Assembly: GCF_021390325.1 (NCBI RefSeq)
Contig: NZ_JAJUWU010000001.1
Coordinates: 310,001 to 374,000, forward strand
Source: Jiella avicenniae
GTDB taxonomy: Bacteria; Pseudomonadota; Alphaproteobacteria; Rhizobiales; Rhizobiaceae
Reading direction: 5' to 3'
Length of the DNA: 64,000 bases
The notes below the pieces were generated by a model, which saw nothing but the letters and a program-made list of their open reading frames with translations, was not told the DNA's origin and ran no database searches. This document shows, piece by piece, positions 34,849 to 44,040 of this stretch (position 1 is its first letter; the number at the start of each line of letters is the position of its first letter). The position numbers and the translations under genes are program-made.

Positions 34849-35958
34849 TCAGCCCCAGACGGCGTGCGCCACCTCGACGCAACGCTCCAGCTTGCGCCAC
34901 TGGTCGTCCTCGGTGAGGTCGTTGCCGTGGGCGGTGGAGGAGAAGCCGCACTGGTGCGACAAAGCGCATTGATCGAGGTCGACGAACTTCGCCGCCTCGT
35001 CGATGCGCTTCTTGACGAGATCGGCCGGCTCGACCTTGCCCGACTTCGACGACATCAGCCCGAGCACGACGGTCTTGCCCTTCGGCATGTGGCGCAGCGG
35101 CGCGAAGTCGCCCGAGCGCTCGTCGTCATATTCGAGGAAGAAGCCGTCGATCGCCATCTCGTTGAACAGGATCTCCGCGACCGGCTCGTAGCCGCCCGAG
35201 GCGACCCACGCGCTCTTGAAGTTGCCGCGGCACAGATGCACCGAGATCACCATGTCCGACGGGCGATCCTTGATCGCGTCGTTGACGAGCTTGCAGTAGA
35301 GCCGCGTCAGATCGTCCGGATCGTCGCCGCGCTTGGCGGTGCGCTCGCGGATCTCCGGGTCGCAGAGATAGGCGAGGTTGGTGTCGTCCATCTGCAGATA
35401 GCGGCAGCCCCTGTCGGCGAGATCCTTGATCTCCTCGCGATAGGCGGCGGTCAGATCGTCGTAGAAGCCTTCGAGATCGGGATAGACGCTCGACGAGATG
35501 GCGTCCCGCCCGCCGCGGAAATGCAGCATCGAGGGGGCTGGGATCGACACCTTCGGTGTCTTCGTGACCACGGATTTCAGGAAGTCGAAGTCGGCGCCCT
35601 GAATCGGTGTCGAATGGCCGACCTTGTCGTTGACGTGCATGGTCGGCGGCGCGAAGCCGACCTCCTCGCCGCTGTCCTTGCGGAAATGCGTCTTGAACTC
35701 GCCATAGGTCACGTCGACGCCGTCGAGCTTTTCGAGGAAATCGACGTGGAAATAGGTGCGCCGGAACTCGCCGTCGGTGATGCCCTGGAGCCCGACGCTT
35801 TCCTGGCTCTTGACCACCTGGGCGATGCACTCGTCCTCGACGGCGCGCAGCTCCTCGGCCGAGAGCTTGCCGTCGGCGAATGCGGCGCGGGCCTTCTGCA
35901 GCCGTTCGGGACGAAGGAAGCTGCCGACGTGGTCGGCCTTGAAGGGGGGTGTCGTCAT
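34849..35958 (-). CDS. MetE C-terminal-like (cobalamin-independent) methyltransferase, YxjG type
   Basis: 369 residues, GGAGA before the ATG. It corresponds to the catalytic half of MetE alone: ADHVGSFLRPERL, QGITDGEFRRTYFHVDFL, DRGCRYLQMDDTNLAYL, VHLCRGNFK (Zn-site His and Cys region), DGFFLEYDDERSGDFAPL and LDQCALSHQCGFSSTAHG (Zn-ligand Cys). Proteins of this size use methyl donors other than the usual polyglutamyl folate or serve in methylsulfur metabolism. The gene is read away from a TRAP system across a shared region with a palindromic operator. Confidence 0.85.
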   Translation of the reverse strand: MTTPPFKADHVGSFLRPERLQKARAAFADGKLSAEELRAVEDECIAQVVKSQESVGLQGITDGEFRRTYFHVDFLEKLDGVDVTYGEFKTHFRKDSGEEVGFAPPTMHVNDKVGHSTPIQGADFDFLKSVVTKTPKVSIPAPSMLHFRGGRDAISSSVYPDLEGFYDDLTAAYREEIKDLADRGCRYLQMDDTNLAYLCDPEIRERTAKRGDDPDDLTRLYCKLVNDAIKDRPSDMVISVHLCRGNFKSAWVASGGYEPVAEILFNEMAIDGFFLEYDDERSGDFAPLRHMPKGKTVVLGLMSSKSGKVEPADLVKKRIDEAAKFVDLDQCALSHQCGFSSTAHGNDLTEDDQWRKLERCVEVAHAVWG

Positions 35959-36280
35959 CTCTGTCTCCTACCTGAAGCGCGGCACGCGCGCGTCCGCGGC
36001 TGCAACTGGCGCGGACCGGGCCGGCGGCCATCCCCGCGGCCGTGAAGCGACGCGCCTTTCTATCGATGATCCCCACATCGATAATACAGAGGTTATGAAT
36101 TCCGCAGGGAAAGTTATTTCACCGACTGCCTCGTTCATATAATCGCTGTCTCGCCGCCGGAGAGGGTGTGCCGTGCCGTCTGCGCATTGCTTTGCGGCGG
36201 CATTTCGCTCAACCTGCTGCGGATGGCTGCTCGTCGTGCCGGCAGGAGGCGTGTCGGGCAGCGGCGAAACGGGAGGACTC
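35959..36280. promoter_or_regulatory. Divergent promoter region, MetE-like gene and TRAP operon
   Basis: 322 bp shared by two divergent units. A TATAAT at 36138-36143 could be the -10 of dctP although the -35 is poor. On the minus strand TATTAT (complement of 36081-36086) abuts the palindrome at 36061-36083. I looked for SAM riboswitch cores and saw none. Confidence 0.45.
36061..36083. promoter_or_regulatory. 23-bp palindromic operator
   Basis: TATCGATG (36061-36068) and CATCGATA (36076-36083) are exact inverted arms around the 7-nt spacer ATCCCCA. A dimeric repressor binding here would sit next to the likely -10 of the MetE-like gene and about 55 bp upstream of a possible dctP promoter. No regulator gene is adjacent. 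Confidence 0.6.
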
Positions 36281-37396
36281 ATGTTCAAGACGACATTCAG
36301 GATAGCGCTCGCCGGCGCCATCGTCGCCGTGGCGACCGGTTATGCGGCAGCGCAGGACGTGACGCTGCGCATCCATCAGATGCTGCCGCCGCAGGCGACG
36401 ATCCCGCACGGCGTGCTGGAGCCTTGGGGCAAGGCGGTCGAGGAGCAGTCGGGCGGCCGGATCGCCGTCCAGCACTATCCCTCGATGCAACTCGGCGGCA
36501 CGCCGCCGGAGTTGTTCGACCAGGCGCGCGACGGCGTCGTCGACGTCATCTGGACGGTGCTCGGTTACACGCCCGGTCGCTTTCCCAAGGCCGAGACCTT
36601 CGAACTGCCTTTCATCATGACGGACGCGGTCTCGACCTCCCAGGCCTTCCAGGAGTTCGTCGAGAAGAACGACATGGATGAATTCTCCGACGTCCATCTC
36701 CTGGCGGTCCACGCCCACGGGCCCGGTCTCTTCCACACAAAGGACCCGATCACCAAGCTCGAGGACCTGAAGGGCATGAAGATCCGCGGCGGATCGCGGG
36801 TGATCAACGAGCTTCTGGAAAAGCTCGGCGCGACGCCGGTCGGCATGCCGGTTCCGGCCGTCTCCGAGTCGCTGTCCAAGGGCGTGATCGACGGCACCAC
36901 CATCCCCTGGGAGGTGACCCTGCCGCTGCGCATCTCCGAACTCGTCGAAAACCACACCGGCTTTTCGGGCGAGAACGGCCTCTACACCCAGACCTTCGCC
37001 ATCGTCATGAACAAGGACGTCTATGAAGGCCTGCCGGACGATCTGAAGAAGGTGATCGACGACAATTCCGGCATGAAGCTCGCGAAGATGGCCGGTGAGG
37101 CGATGGCGAGGCAGGACGCCGTCGGCGAGAAGAAGGCGAGGGATGCCGGCAACAATATCGTCACCCTCGACGAGGCCGAGACCCAGCGCTTCAAGGATGC
37201 CGCCGCTCAGGTGGTCGACGAATGGGTCGCCGCGGGCGAGGGCCGGCAGGCCCTGCTCGACGACGCCAGAGCGCTGATCGCCAAATACACCGAAGAGAAC
37301 GCCGGAAGCGCCGAGGACGCCCAGACCACCGGGAAGGCCGAGGATGCAGACGGCATGACGAGCGCCATGCCGGCCGAGAAGACGTCCGGCCAGTGA
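36281..37396 (+). CDS. dctP: TRAP transporter substrate-binding protein (DctP family)
   Basis: 371 residues from ATG 36281 (GGGAGG at 4 nt from the start). Signal peptide MFKTTFRIALAGAIVAVATGYAAA, then DVTLRIHQMLPPQATIPHGVLEPWGKAVEEQSGGRIAVQHYPSMQLGG and LKGMKIRGGSRVINELLEKLGATPVGMPVPAVSESLSKGVIDGTTIPW with the ligand-clamping Arg, both typical of DctP/TakP. It captures an organic acid in the periplasm and delivers it to DctQM. The last ~30 residues are a hydrophilic tail not found in the core fold. Confidence 0.92.
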   Translation: MFKTTFRIALAGAIVAVATGYAAAQDVTLRIHQMLPPQATIPHGVLEPWGKAVEEQSGGRIAVQHYPSMQLGGTPPELFDQARDGVVDVIWTVLGYTPGRFPKAETFELPFIMTDAVSTSQAFQEFVEKNDMDEFSDVHLLAVHAHGPGLFHTKDPITKLEDLKGMKIRGGSRVINELLEKLGATPVGMPVPAVSESLSKGVIDGTTIPWEVTLPLRISELVENHTGFSGENGLYTQTFAIVMNKDVYEGLPDDLKKVIDDNSGMKLAKMAGEAMARQDAVGEKKARDAGNNIVTLDEAETQRFKDAAAQVVDEWVAAGEGRQALLDDARALIAKYTEENAGSAEDAQTTGKAEDADGMTSAMPAEKTSGQ

Positions 37397-37415
37397 GCGT
37401 TTCAAAGGCGTGATC

Positions 37416-37481
37416 GCGGGGGCGGGGCTGGCGCGGACGGTCCCGCCCGTCGAGCGGAGGGCGTCACCAGTCCCCGCCCGC
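37416..37481 (+). repeat. GC-rich stem-loop between dctP and dctQ
   Basis: CGCGGGGGCGGGGCTGG (about 37416-37432) pairs imperfectly with CCAGTCCCCGCCCGC (37467-37481). Such hairpins after an abundant binding-protein gene often stabilise its mRNA or cut read-through into the permease genes. Confidence 0.45.
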
Positions 37482-37558
37482 TCGTGCCGACGCCGCTTCG
37501 TCGGGGCGACGGGTGATCGGAAGGGGAACGGACGTGCGAGGCGCGAGAGGGGGATCGA

Positions 37559-38119
37559 TTGAGCGAAGCCGGGGAAATCGTCAGGGAGGAAGGCCGGATC
37601 GGCCGCGTCGTCGACGTCGCCGCATCGGCGCTCGCCTTCGTCGGTGGGCTGTTCCTGTTGTTCATCGTCGTCCTGACATGCGTCTCCATCGCCGGACGCG
37701 CGCTGCTCACCGTCGATTTGTGCTGTGGCCCCGTTCCGGGCGACGTCGAGATGATCGAGATCGCCTCGGGCGTCGCGGTGTTCTTCTTCCTGCCGTTCTG
37801 CCAGTTGAAGCGCGGCCACGTGACGGTCGACGTCTTTTCCGGGCTGATGGGGCCGCGCGGCGTCGCGGTGACGGATCTCCTCGGCAATCTTTTGATGACG
37901 GCGGCGGCCGTCGTCATCCTGTGGCGGCTGGAACTCGGCCTCGAGGACAAGCTGCGCAGCGGGGAGACGACCTTCATCCTCGCCTTGCCGCTGTGGTGGG
38001 GCTACGCCCTGTCGATGGTCGGGGCCGTGGCCTTTGCCCTCGTCAGCGCCTACACGCTGCTGCGCTCCTTCTTCGAAGTCGCCTCGGCCAAGGCTCCGGC
38101 CTCTCGGAATCACGGTTGA
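37559..38119 (+). CDS. dctQ: TRAP transporter small permease (DctQ family)
   Basis: 186 residues from TTG 37559. Four hydrophobic helices (about 22-45, 62-85, 103-123, 142-165) with GDVEMIEIASGVAVFFFLPFCQLKRGHVTVDVF, the DctQ core. Second gene of the dctPQM operon; dctM follows after 20 bp. Confidence 0.9.
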   Translation: MSEAGEIVREEGRIGRVVDVAASALAFVGGLFLLFIVVLTCVSIAGRALLTVDLCCGPVPGDVEMIEIASGVAVFFFLPFCQLKRGHVTVDVFSGLMGPRGVAVTDLLGNLLMTAAAVVILWRLELGLEDKLRSGETTFILALPLWWGYALSMVGAVAFALVSAYTLLRSFFEVASAKAPASRNHG

Positions 38120-38139
38120 AGTGGCGTTTTCGGTAGCTC

Positions 38140-39462
38140 ATGTCCAATCTCGAAATCGCCCTTCTGTCCTTCCCGGTCCTGCTCGTCCTGATCTTCGCAC
38201 GCATGCCGATCGGCCTTGCGATGCTGATCTGCGGCTTCTTCGGCAACTGGCTGGTGCTCGGCCGGTTCACGCCGATCCTCGCGCAGTTGAAGACGCTCAC
38301 CTTCACGACGTTCTCCAGCTATTCGCTGTCGATCATCCCGCTGTTCCTCCTGATGGGGCAGTTCGCCGCCAAGGGCGGCATGAGCCAGGCGCTGTTTCGC
38401 GCTGCCAACGGCTGGCTCGGCCATCGCAAGGGCGGCGTCGCCATGGCGGCGATCGGCGCCTGCGCCGGCTTCGGGGCAATCTGCGGCTCGTCGATCGCCA
38501 CCGCGGCGACGATGGGCAAGGTGGCGTTGCCGGAGCTGAAGCGCTTCGGCTACGACGGGGGCCTCGCCACCGGCGCGCTCGCCGCCGGCGGCACGCTCGG
38601 AATCCTGATCCCGCCTTCGGTGATCCTCGTCATCTATGCGATCCTGACCGAGCAGAACATCGCCAAGCTGTTCCTCGCCGCGGTCGTTCCCGGCGTGCTC
38701 GCCATGCTCGGCTACATGGTGACGATCGCCATCTACGTCCGGATGAAGCCCGAGGCGAGCGGGCTGCGCGACAAGGCGCCGATGGCCGAGCGGCTGCAGC
38801 TGACCTTCGAGGTCTGGCCGGTGCTGCTGGTCTTCTTCCTCGTCGTCTTCGGCATCTATTTCGGCTGGTTCACGCCGACCGAGGGTGCCGCCATCGGTGC
38901 CGCCGGCACCGGGCTGATCGCGCTTCTGAACGGCGGGCTAAAGGACGGCGCGCTCGGCGAGAGCGTCCGCGAGACAGCCGTCGCGACCGGCATGATCTTC
39001 CTGATCATCCTGGGGGCAGGGGTCTACAACTCTTTCCTCGCCTTGAGCCAGCTCCCGCAGGAGGCCGCGAGCTGGGTCGTCGAGCAGGGCTTTTCGCCCT
39101 GGATGGTGCTGACGGTGATCCTCCTGACCTATCTCGCCTTCGGCTGCGTGATGGATTCCCTGTCGATGATCCTCCTCACCGTGCCGATCTTCTTCCCGAT
39201 CGTCTCCGGCCTCGACTTCGGCCTGTCGCCGGACGAGTTCGCCATCTGGTTCGGGATCCTGATCCTGATCGTCGTCGAGGTCGGACTGATCACCCCGCCC
39301 GTCGGGCTCAATCTCTTCGTCATCAACTCGATGGCGAAGGACACGCCGATGATCCGCACCTTCAAGGGCGCCGCGCCCTTCGTCGCGTCGGACGTCGTCA
39401 GGACCGCGATCCTGGCGACGTTCCCGGTGATCACGCTGTTTCTGGTGCGCTGGCTTTATTGA
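38140..39462 (+). CDS. dctM: TRAP transporter large permease (DctM family)
   Basis: 440 residues of standard DctM length, about twelve helices. Characteristic text: LALLSFPVLL-type start region, PLFLLMGQFAAKGGMSQALFRAANGWLGHRKGG, GSSIATAATMGKVALPELKRFGYDGGLATGALAAGGTLGILIPPSVILVIYAILTEQNIAKLF, FTPTEGAAIGAAGTG and VGLITPPVGLNLFVINSMAKD. Completes the sodium-driven TRAP importer with DctP and DctQ. Confidence 0.94.
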   Translation: MSNLEIALLSFPVLLVLIFARMPIGLAMLICGFFGNWLVLGRFTPILAQLKTLTFTTFSSYSLSIIPLFLLMGQFAAKGGMSQALFRAANGWLGHRKGGVAMAAIGACAGFGAICGSSIATAATMGKVALPELKRFGYDGGLATGALAAGGTLGILIPPSVILVIYAILTEQNIAKLFLAAVVPGVLAMLGYMVTIAIYVRMKPEASGLRDKAPMAERLQLTFEVWPVLLVFFLVVFGIYFGWFTPTEGAAIGAAGTGLIALLNGGLKDGALGESVRETAVATGMIFLIILGAGVYNSFLALSQLPQEAASWVVEQGFSPWMVLTVILLTYLAFGCVMDSLSMILLTVPIFFPIVSGLDFGLSPDEFAIWFGILILIVVEVGLITPPVGLNLFVINSMAKDTPMIRTFKGAAPFVASDVVRTAILATFPVITLFLVRWLY

Positions 39463-39537
39463 TGGGGCCGAGCGGCAGGGCGGACGACCCGAGGACGACC
39501 GCGGCTGCCCGAGGATGGGACCCGGAACCGCCGGCCG

Positions 39538-40878
39538 CTACTTCCCCGCCGGCTGCGCGAACGCCTCTTTCAGCTTGTTCGACAGATCCTTGAAGGGCTT
39601 GTCGGTGACCGGGTTGCCGGGATGCTGGACGAGATAGTCGTAGATGTGCGGCACGAGGTCGACGGCCTGGTCGAGGGTGGCGTCCGAGCCGCGCTGGTAG
39701 CCGCCGAGGAGACGGAGGTCGCGGGTGTCCTCGAAGCGCGCGATCATCGCCCGAAGCCGCGTCACCAGTTCGCGCTCCTGCGGATTCCAGGCGCGGTCGG
39801 CGAGGCGGGAGATCGATTTCAACACGTCGACGGCGGGGAACCGGCCCTGCTCGGCGATTGCCCGGTCGAGCACGATGTGGCCGTCGAGGGTGCCGCGGAT
39901 GGCGTCGGCGATAGGATCGTTGTGGTCGTCGCCGTCGACGAGAACCGAGAAGACGCCGGTGATCGTGCCCGAGCCTTCGAGGCCGGGACCGGCCCGTTCG
40001 AGCAGCTGCGGCAGTTCGGAAAAGACGCTCGGCGGATAGCCCCTCGCCACCGGCGGCTCGCCGGCGGCGAGCGCGACGTCGCGGGCGGCGTGGGCGAGGC
40101 GCGTCACGCTGTCGATGATCAGGAGCACGTTCTCGCCCCGGTCGCGGAAATACTCGGCGATGGCCGTCGCGGTCTTCGGGGCGAGGCGGCGCATCATCGG
40201 GCTCTCGTCGCCCGTGGCGACGACGGTGACCAGCTTGTCGAGGCCGCCGGCCATGGTCTCCTCGAGGAACTCGCGCACCTCGCGGCCACGCTCGCCGACC
40301 AGCGCGACGACCGCCGTGTCGAAGCCCTGTGCCCGCGACAGCATGCCCATCAGCGTCGACTTGCCGACGCCGGAGCCGGCGAAGATGCCGATGCGCTGGC
40401 CTTTGACGAGGGGGGTGAAGATGTCGATCGTACGGATGCCGGTCTGCACCGGGTTGCCGATCCGGCCGCGCTTCAGGGCCGGGGGCGGCGAGCCGTCGGC
40501 GATGCGCTCGTCTTCGCCCTTGTCGAGCGGCCCGTGGCCGTCGACCGGCTGGCCGAAGGCGTTGACGACGCGGCCCTTCCACGCGGCGCTCGGGGCCACG
40601 GTATAGGGGCCGATGCGCCGGGCCGGGCTCTTGACGCCGAGGGTGGAGCGGATGCCGAAGGGCTTGACGGTCAGGCTGTCGGATTCGATCCGCACCACCT
40701 CGCCGATCTCCTCGCCGGCCGAGCCAGGGCAGGAGATGCAGTCGCCGAGGCGCACGAAGGGCGACAGGCCGGCGACGCGGAAGGCCTGCGGCCCGACGTC
40801 GACGATCCGGCCGGAAATCGCCACCCGCGGCATGTCGAGGGCCGAGAAGTCGGCCGTTCCCTCACGCGTCAGGCTCAT
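39538..40878 (-). CDS. fliI: Flagellum-specific ATP synthase FliI
   Basis: 446 residues from ATG 40878, which overlaps the flgF stop (ATGA); the longer frame to 41625 is a fusion artefact with flgF's other frame. F1-beta-like ATPase: Walker A GIFAGSGVGKSTLMGML, VALVGERGREVREF, Walker B region NVLLIIDSVTRLAHAARDVALAAGEPPVARGYPPSVFSELP. Cytoplasmic ATPase of the flagellar type III export system. Confidence 0.96.
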   Translation of the reverse strand: MSLTREGTADFSALDMPRVAISGRIVDVGPQAFRVAGLSPFVRLGDCISCPGSAGEEIGEVVRIESDSLTVKPFGIRSTLGVKSPARRIGPYTVAPSAAWKGRVVNAFGQPVDGHGPLDKGEDERIADGSPPPALKRGRIGNPVQTGIRTIDIFTPLVKGQRIGIFAGSGVGKSTLMGMLSRAQGFDTAVVALVGERGREVREFLEETMAGGLDKLVTVVATGDESPMMRRLAPKTATAIAEYFRDRGENVLLIIDSVTRLAHAARDVALAAGEPPVARGYPPSVFSELPQLLERAGPGLEGSGTITGVFSVLVDGDDHNDPIADAIRGTLDGHIVLDRAIAEQGRFPAVDVLKSISRLADRAWNPQERELVTRLRAMIARFEDTRDLRLLGGYQRGSDATLDQAVDLVPHIYDYLVQHPGNPVTDKPFKDLSNKLKEAFAQPAGK

Positions 40879-41609
40879 TTGGCCCCTCCGAGCGTCTGGA
40901 TGGCGTCGCCGAGGCTGCGCTCGTTCGACTGGATCATGTTGGCGGCGCTCTCGAAGGCGCGCTGGAGCTCGATTAGCCGCGTCATCTCGAGGATCGGATT
41001 GACGTTGGAGCCTTCGACGAAGCCCTGCATCACGCCGGCCCGCGAGAAGTCGAGCGCCGGCTGGGCGGCCTGGTCGGGGACGACGCCGGAGGTGTCGAAG
41101 CGGGTGAGCTTGGCGGTCGCCGGAATGGTGAACAGCCCGACGGCGCCGAACTGGCGGCCGTTCTGGGTGATCATCCCGTCGCGGGCGATGGTGACGGAAC
41201 CGCCATTGGGATCGAGCTGGATCTGAGCCCCGCCGGCGTCGACCAGCGGATAGCCGGTCAAGGTTTCCATCGTCCCGGCCTGGTTGATCCGCATGCGGCC
41301 GTCGCGGGTGTAGACGACCCCGTTCGGCCCCTGGAAACCGAACCAGGCGTCGCCGGCGACGGCCATGTCGAGGGGATTGCCGGTCTGGGTGAGTTCGCCG
41401 TTCCGGGTCGAGAGGAAGCTCGCGCCCTCCGAGGCCATGCTGATCGGCTCGGCGCCGAAGCCGTCGCCCTTCTTGATCATCTCGTCGAACTTCACCTCCT
41501 CGGAGCGGAAGCCGACCGTTCTGACGTTGGCGAGGTTGTGGGCCAGGGTGTCGAGGCGGCGCTCGAGGGCGAGCTGTGCCGACAAGGCGACCGGAAGCGA
41601 AGCCTCCAT
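40875..41609 (-). CDS. flgF: Flagellar basal-body rod protein FlgF
   Basis: 244 residues from ATG 41609, the start with AGAGG at 6 nt; ATG 41615 would add two residues but sits on the ribosome site. Rod-protein signatures: ALERRLDTLAHNLANVRTVGFRSEEVKFDEM at the N-terminus, GDAWFGFQGPNGVVYTRDGRMRIN centrally, and GFVEGSNVNPILEMTRLIELQRAFESAANMIQSNERSLGDAIQTLG at the C-terminus. Proximal rod component exported without a cleaved signal. Confidence 0.93.
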   Translation of the reverse strand: MEASLPVALSAQLALERRLDTLAHNLANVRTVGFRSEEVKFDEMIKKGDGFGAEPISMASEGASFLSTRNGELTQTGNPLDMAVAGDAWFGFQGPNGVVYTRDGRMRINQAGTMETLTGYPLVDAGGAQIQLDPNGGSVTIARDGMITQNGRQFGAVGLFTIPATAKLTRFDTSGVVPDQAAQPALDFSRAGVMQGFVEGSNVNPILEMTRLIELQRAFESAANMIQSNERSLGDAIQTLGGAK

Positions 41610-41769
41610 GATCATCCTCTTTCATAAGGAGTTCGGGTTCCGACGCGGCATGGGACGGCGATCGGGCTCGGCGAGTGTCGGCCGGACAATGCCGCCGCAG
41701 GCTTGTCCCAGACTGAAAGGCCGGGCCCCCCGGATTTCAGGGGTCGGCAGGGCGGCGAGGTCAAGGCTC

Positions 41770-41785
41770 GCACAAGCGCTTGTGC
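41770..41785. promoter_or_regulatory. Perfect 16-bp palindrome upstream of motA
   Basis: GCACAAGCGCTTGTGC reads the same on both strands and lies 40 bp before the motA start in the flgF/motA divergent gap. Position suggests a regulator-binding site controlling one or both flagellar operons. Confidence 0.5.
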
Positions 41786-41825
41786 CGTAGGCCAGGGACG
41801 GAACAACCGCGTATTCGAGGTTCAA

Positions 41826-42689
41826 ATGGGAATTCTGATTGGTCTGGTCGTGGCGCTCGCCTGTCTTTTGGGCGGCTTCGTCGCGATGGGCGGGCATCTC
41901 GACGTGCTCGTCCAGCCCTTCGAATACGTCATCATTCTCGGCACCTCGCTCGGCACCTTCATCATCTCCAACTCCGGCAAGACGATCAAGGATACCGGCA
42001 AGGCGATGGGCGACGCGCTCAAGAACGCCGTGCCGAAGCAGAAGGATTACCTCGAGGTCCTCGGGCTCCTGCACAATCTGATGCGCGAGATGCGCTCGAA
42101 GTCGCGCTCCGAGGTCGAGGCCCATATCGACGACCCGAAGGAATCCTCGATCTTTCAGGCCTATCCGAACATCATCAAGGATACGCCGATGCTGAACTTC
42201 ATCTGCGACTACGCGCGGCTGATCATCATCGGCAATGCCCGTCCGCACGAGATCGAGGCGTTGATGGAGGAGGAGATCCAGACCATCCACCACGATCTCC
42301 TGAAAGCCAAGCACGCGCTCCAGGACGTCGCCGACGGTCTGCCGGCCATCGGAATCGTCGCCGCCGTTCTCGGCGTCATCAAGGCGATGGGCGCGCTCGA
42401 CCAGTCGCCGGAGGTCCTCGGCCACCTGATCGGCGCCGCCCTCGTCGGCACCTTCGCCGGCATCTTCTTCTCCTACGGCATGTTCGGTCCGATCGCCGCC
42501 AAGATCAAATATGTCCGCGAGAAGAAGGTGCGGATGTTCATCATCGTGAAGGCCACCCTCATTGCCTACATGAACGGCGCCATGCCGCAGGTGGCGCTGG
42601 AATACGGTCGCAAGGTGATCTCGGCCCACGATCGTCCGACCATCGACCAGGTCGAGAACGAGACCATCGGCGGCGGATCGGGTGCCTGA
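41826..42689 (+). CDS. motA: Flagellar motor stator protein MotA
   Basis: 287 residues from ATG 41826. Four-helix stator protein of the alphaproteobacterial type: [61 protein letters not shown] with conserved cytoplasmic charges, [17 protein letters not shown] and [22 protein letters not shown] with the key prolines. It forms the proton channel with MotB, which is not in this window. First gene of the motA-fliM-fliN-fliG-flhB operon. Confidence 0.96.
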   Translation: MGILIGLVVALACLLGGFVAMGGHLDVLVQPFEYVIILGTSLGTFIISNSGKTIKDTGKAMGDALKNAVPKQKDYLEVLGLLHNLMREMRSKSRSEVEAHIDDPKESSIFQAYPNIIKDTPMLNFICDYARLIIIGNARPHEIEALMEEEIQTIHHDLLKAKHALQDVADGLPAIGIVAAVLGVIKAMGALDQSPEVLGHLIGAALVGTFAGIFFSYGMFGPIAAKIKYVREKKVRMFIIVKATLIAYMNGAMPQVALEYGRKVISAHDRPTIDQVENETIGGGSGA

Positions 42690-42693
42690 TCCG

Positions 42694-43632
42694 ATGAGCG
42701 AGGTCGCCTTTCAATCCGACCCGGCGGAAATCCGGGCTCGCCTCAAGAGCGCGAACGAACTCGATCCGGCCCGGCTGCCGCGGCTCGCGCATCTGTGCGG
42801 GGTCTGGAGCGAGGAACTGACCGCCCGGCTCAAGGAACTGACTTCGGGCAGCTTCGAGATCGTCTTCCAGCAGTGCGGCGTCGAGGCCGCGCCCGATCCG
42901 GAGGACCAGGAGCTCGCGACGACGCTGATCGCCCCGCTCCTGTCCAATCGCTTTGCCAGGCCGAGCTTCGTTCTTGCCGACCACACGCTCGTCGAGGTGG
43001 TGCTGGCGACCTTCCTCGGATGCCAGCCGTCGGCCGAACTCGCCAGGTCGCGCACGCCGAGCGCCTTCGATCAGCACTTCATCCGGCTGTTCTTCGCCAA
43101 GGTGATGGAGACCGCCACGAGGGCGTTCCAGCCGATGGCGAGCTTCGATCTCTCGCTCGGCAGCTTCGTCTCCGCCGCCGAACTGGCGGAGGTCCTCGGC
43201 GAGGAGCCGGAGAGTTATTTCGTCTTCCGCTTCGAAATCGAGGTCGCCGGCCTCACCGCGCCCTTCTCCCTGGCCTTGCCGAAGAGTTTTCTCTCGCCGC
43301 ACCGGCGGTTTCTCAGCGGTACGCCCGAGCGGCCCGAGATCGGCGCGGACGAGGCGTGGAAGAAGGGAATCGAGGCGAGCTTCGCCCAGAGCGATCTCAA
43401 GATCGAAGCGGTGCTCTGCAAGAAGAAGATCCCGCTGTCGCAGGTCGCGCGCTTCAGGGTCGGCGCCACGATCGAACTGGACGTCGGCCTGACCAGTCTC
43501 ATTCCGCTGGAATGCGAGGATCGGCCGATGTTCCGCGCCACGGTCGGGCGCTCGCGCGATTCCTACGTGGTGCGCGTCGAAGAGCGCGTCGATCCGGCTC
43601 AGGAGTTCATCGATGACATCCTATCTGATTGA
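42694..43632 (+). CDS. fliM: Flagellar motor switch protein FliM
   Basis: 312 residues from ATG 42694 (GTG 42682 would overlap motA). Divergent rhizobial FliM: the middle CheC-like domain is weakly marked, the C-terminal SpoA domain is seen in SDLKIEAVLCKKKIPLSQVARFRVGATIELDVGLTSLIPLECEDRPMFRATVGRSRDSYVVRVEE. Part of the C-ring that sets rotation. The next gene starts 20 nt before its end. Confidence 0.88.
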   Translation: MSEVAFQSDPAEIRARLKSANELDPARLPRLAHLCGVWSEELTARLKELTSGSFEIVFQQCGVEAAPDPEDQELATTLIAPLLSNRFARPSFVLADHTLVEVVLATFLGCQPSAELARSRTPSAFDQHFIRLFFAKVMETATRAFQPMASFDLSLGSFVSAAELAEVLGEEPESYFVFRFEIEVAGLTAPFSLALPKSFLSPHRRFLSGTPERPEIGADEAWKKGIEASFAQSDLKIEAVLCKKKIPLSQVARFRVGATIELDVGLTSLIPLECEDRPMFRATVGRSRDSYVVRVEERVDPAQEFIDDILSD

Positions 43633-43972
43633 CGTGCTCCTCGTCGTCGCGCTGGTCGTCACCGCGCTTCGCTGCGGTCGCATGCACAAGGAACTGCGCG
43701 CCCTGCGGCAGACCGATCTCGCCGAGGCGCTGGTCGATGCGGAGGTCTCGCTGAACCGCGCGGCCGAAGCGATCGTGGCAGCGCGCCACGAAGGCGTCGA
43801 CACCGTTCGCCAGCTCGAGCGACAGCTGGTCGAGGCCCGGCGCGTCACCGCCGAACTGAGCGGGCTCGTCGGCCGTGGCGAGGCGAGCCCCGCCGCCGAA
43901 GCTGGCGTCGACCCCTACCGGGACTTCTTCGCCGCAGCGCAAGACAGGCTCCACGCCAGTCTGGCCCGCTAG
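43613..43972 (+). CDS. Small membrane/coiled-coil protein, DUF6468-like
   Basis: 119 residues: an N-terminal membrane helix (SYLIDVLLVVALVVTALRC) followed by a long helical, probably coiled-coil region (about 25-85) and a short tail DPYRDFFAAAQDRLHASLAR. A protein of this design sits between fliM and fliN in other alphaproteobacteria and is, I believe, DUF6468. Overlap with fliM implies coupling. A motor-associated role is inferred from context. Confidence 0.72.
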   Translation: MTSYLIDVLLVVALVVTALRCGRMHKELRALRQTDLAEALVDAEVSLNRAAEAIVAARHEGVDTVRQLERQLVEARRVTAELSGLVGRGEASPAAEAGVDPYRDFFAAAQDRLHASLAR

Positions 43973-44040
43973 TCCGGTAGCGGCATCCGCCGCACCGGAC
44001 CGGCTGCCGCATACCCATCCAGCCCTCGAAAGGCCGACCC

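Noticed and set aside
35959-36280. SAM riboswitch before the MetE-like gene
   Set aside because: No SAM-II or SAM-V core could be recognised; the only clear structure is a 23-bp palindrome better explained as a DNA operator.
36209-38113. 634-codon minus-strand frame
   Set aside because: Antisense to dctP and dctQ; no domain.
40879-41625. N-terminal extension of the fliI frame (695 codons)
   Set aside because: It is the shadow of flgF; fliI begins at ATG 40878 with ATGA coupling.
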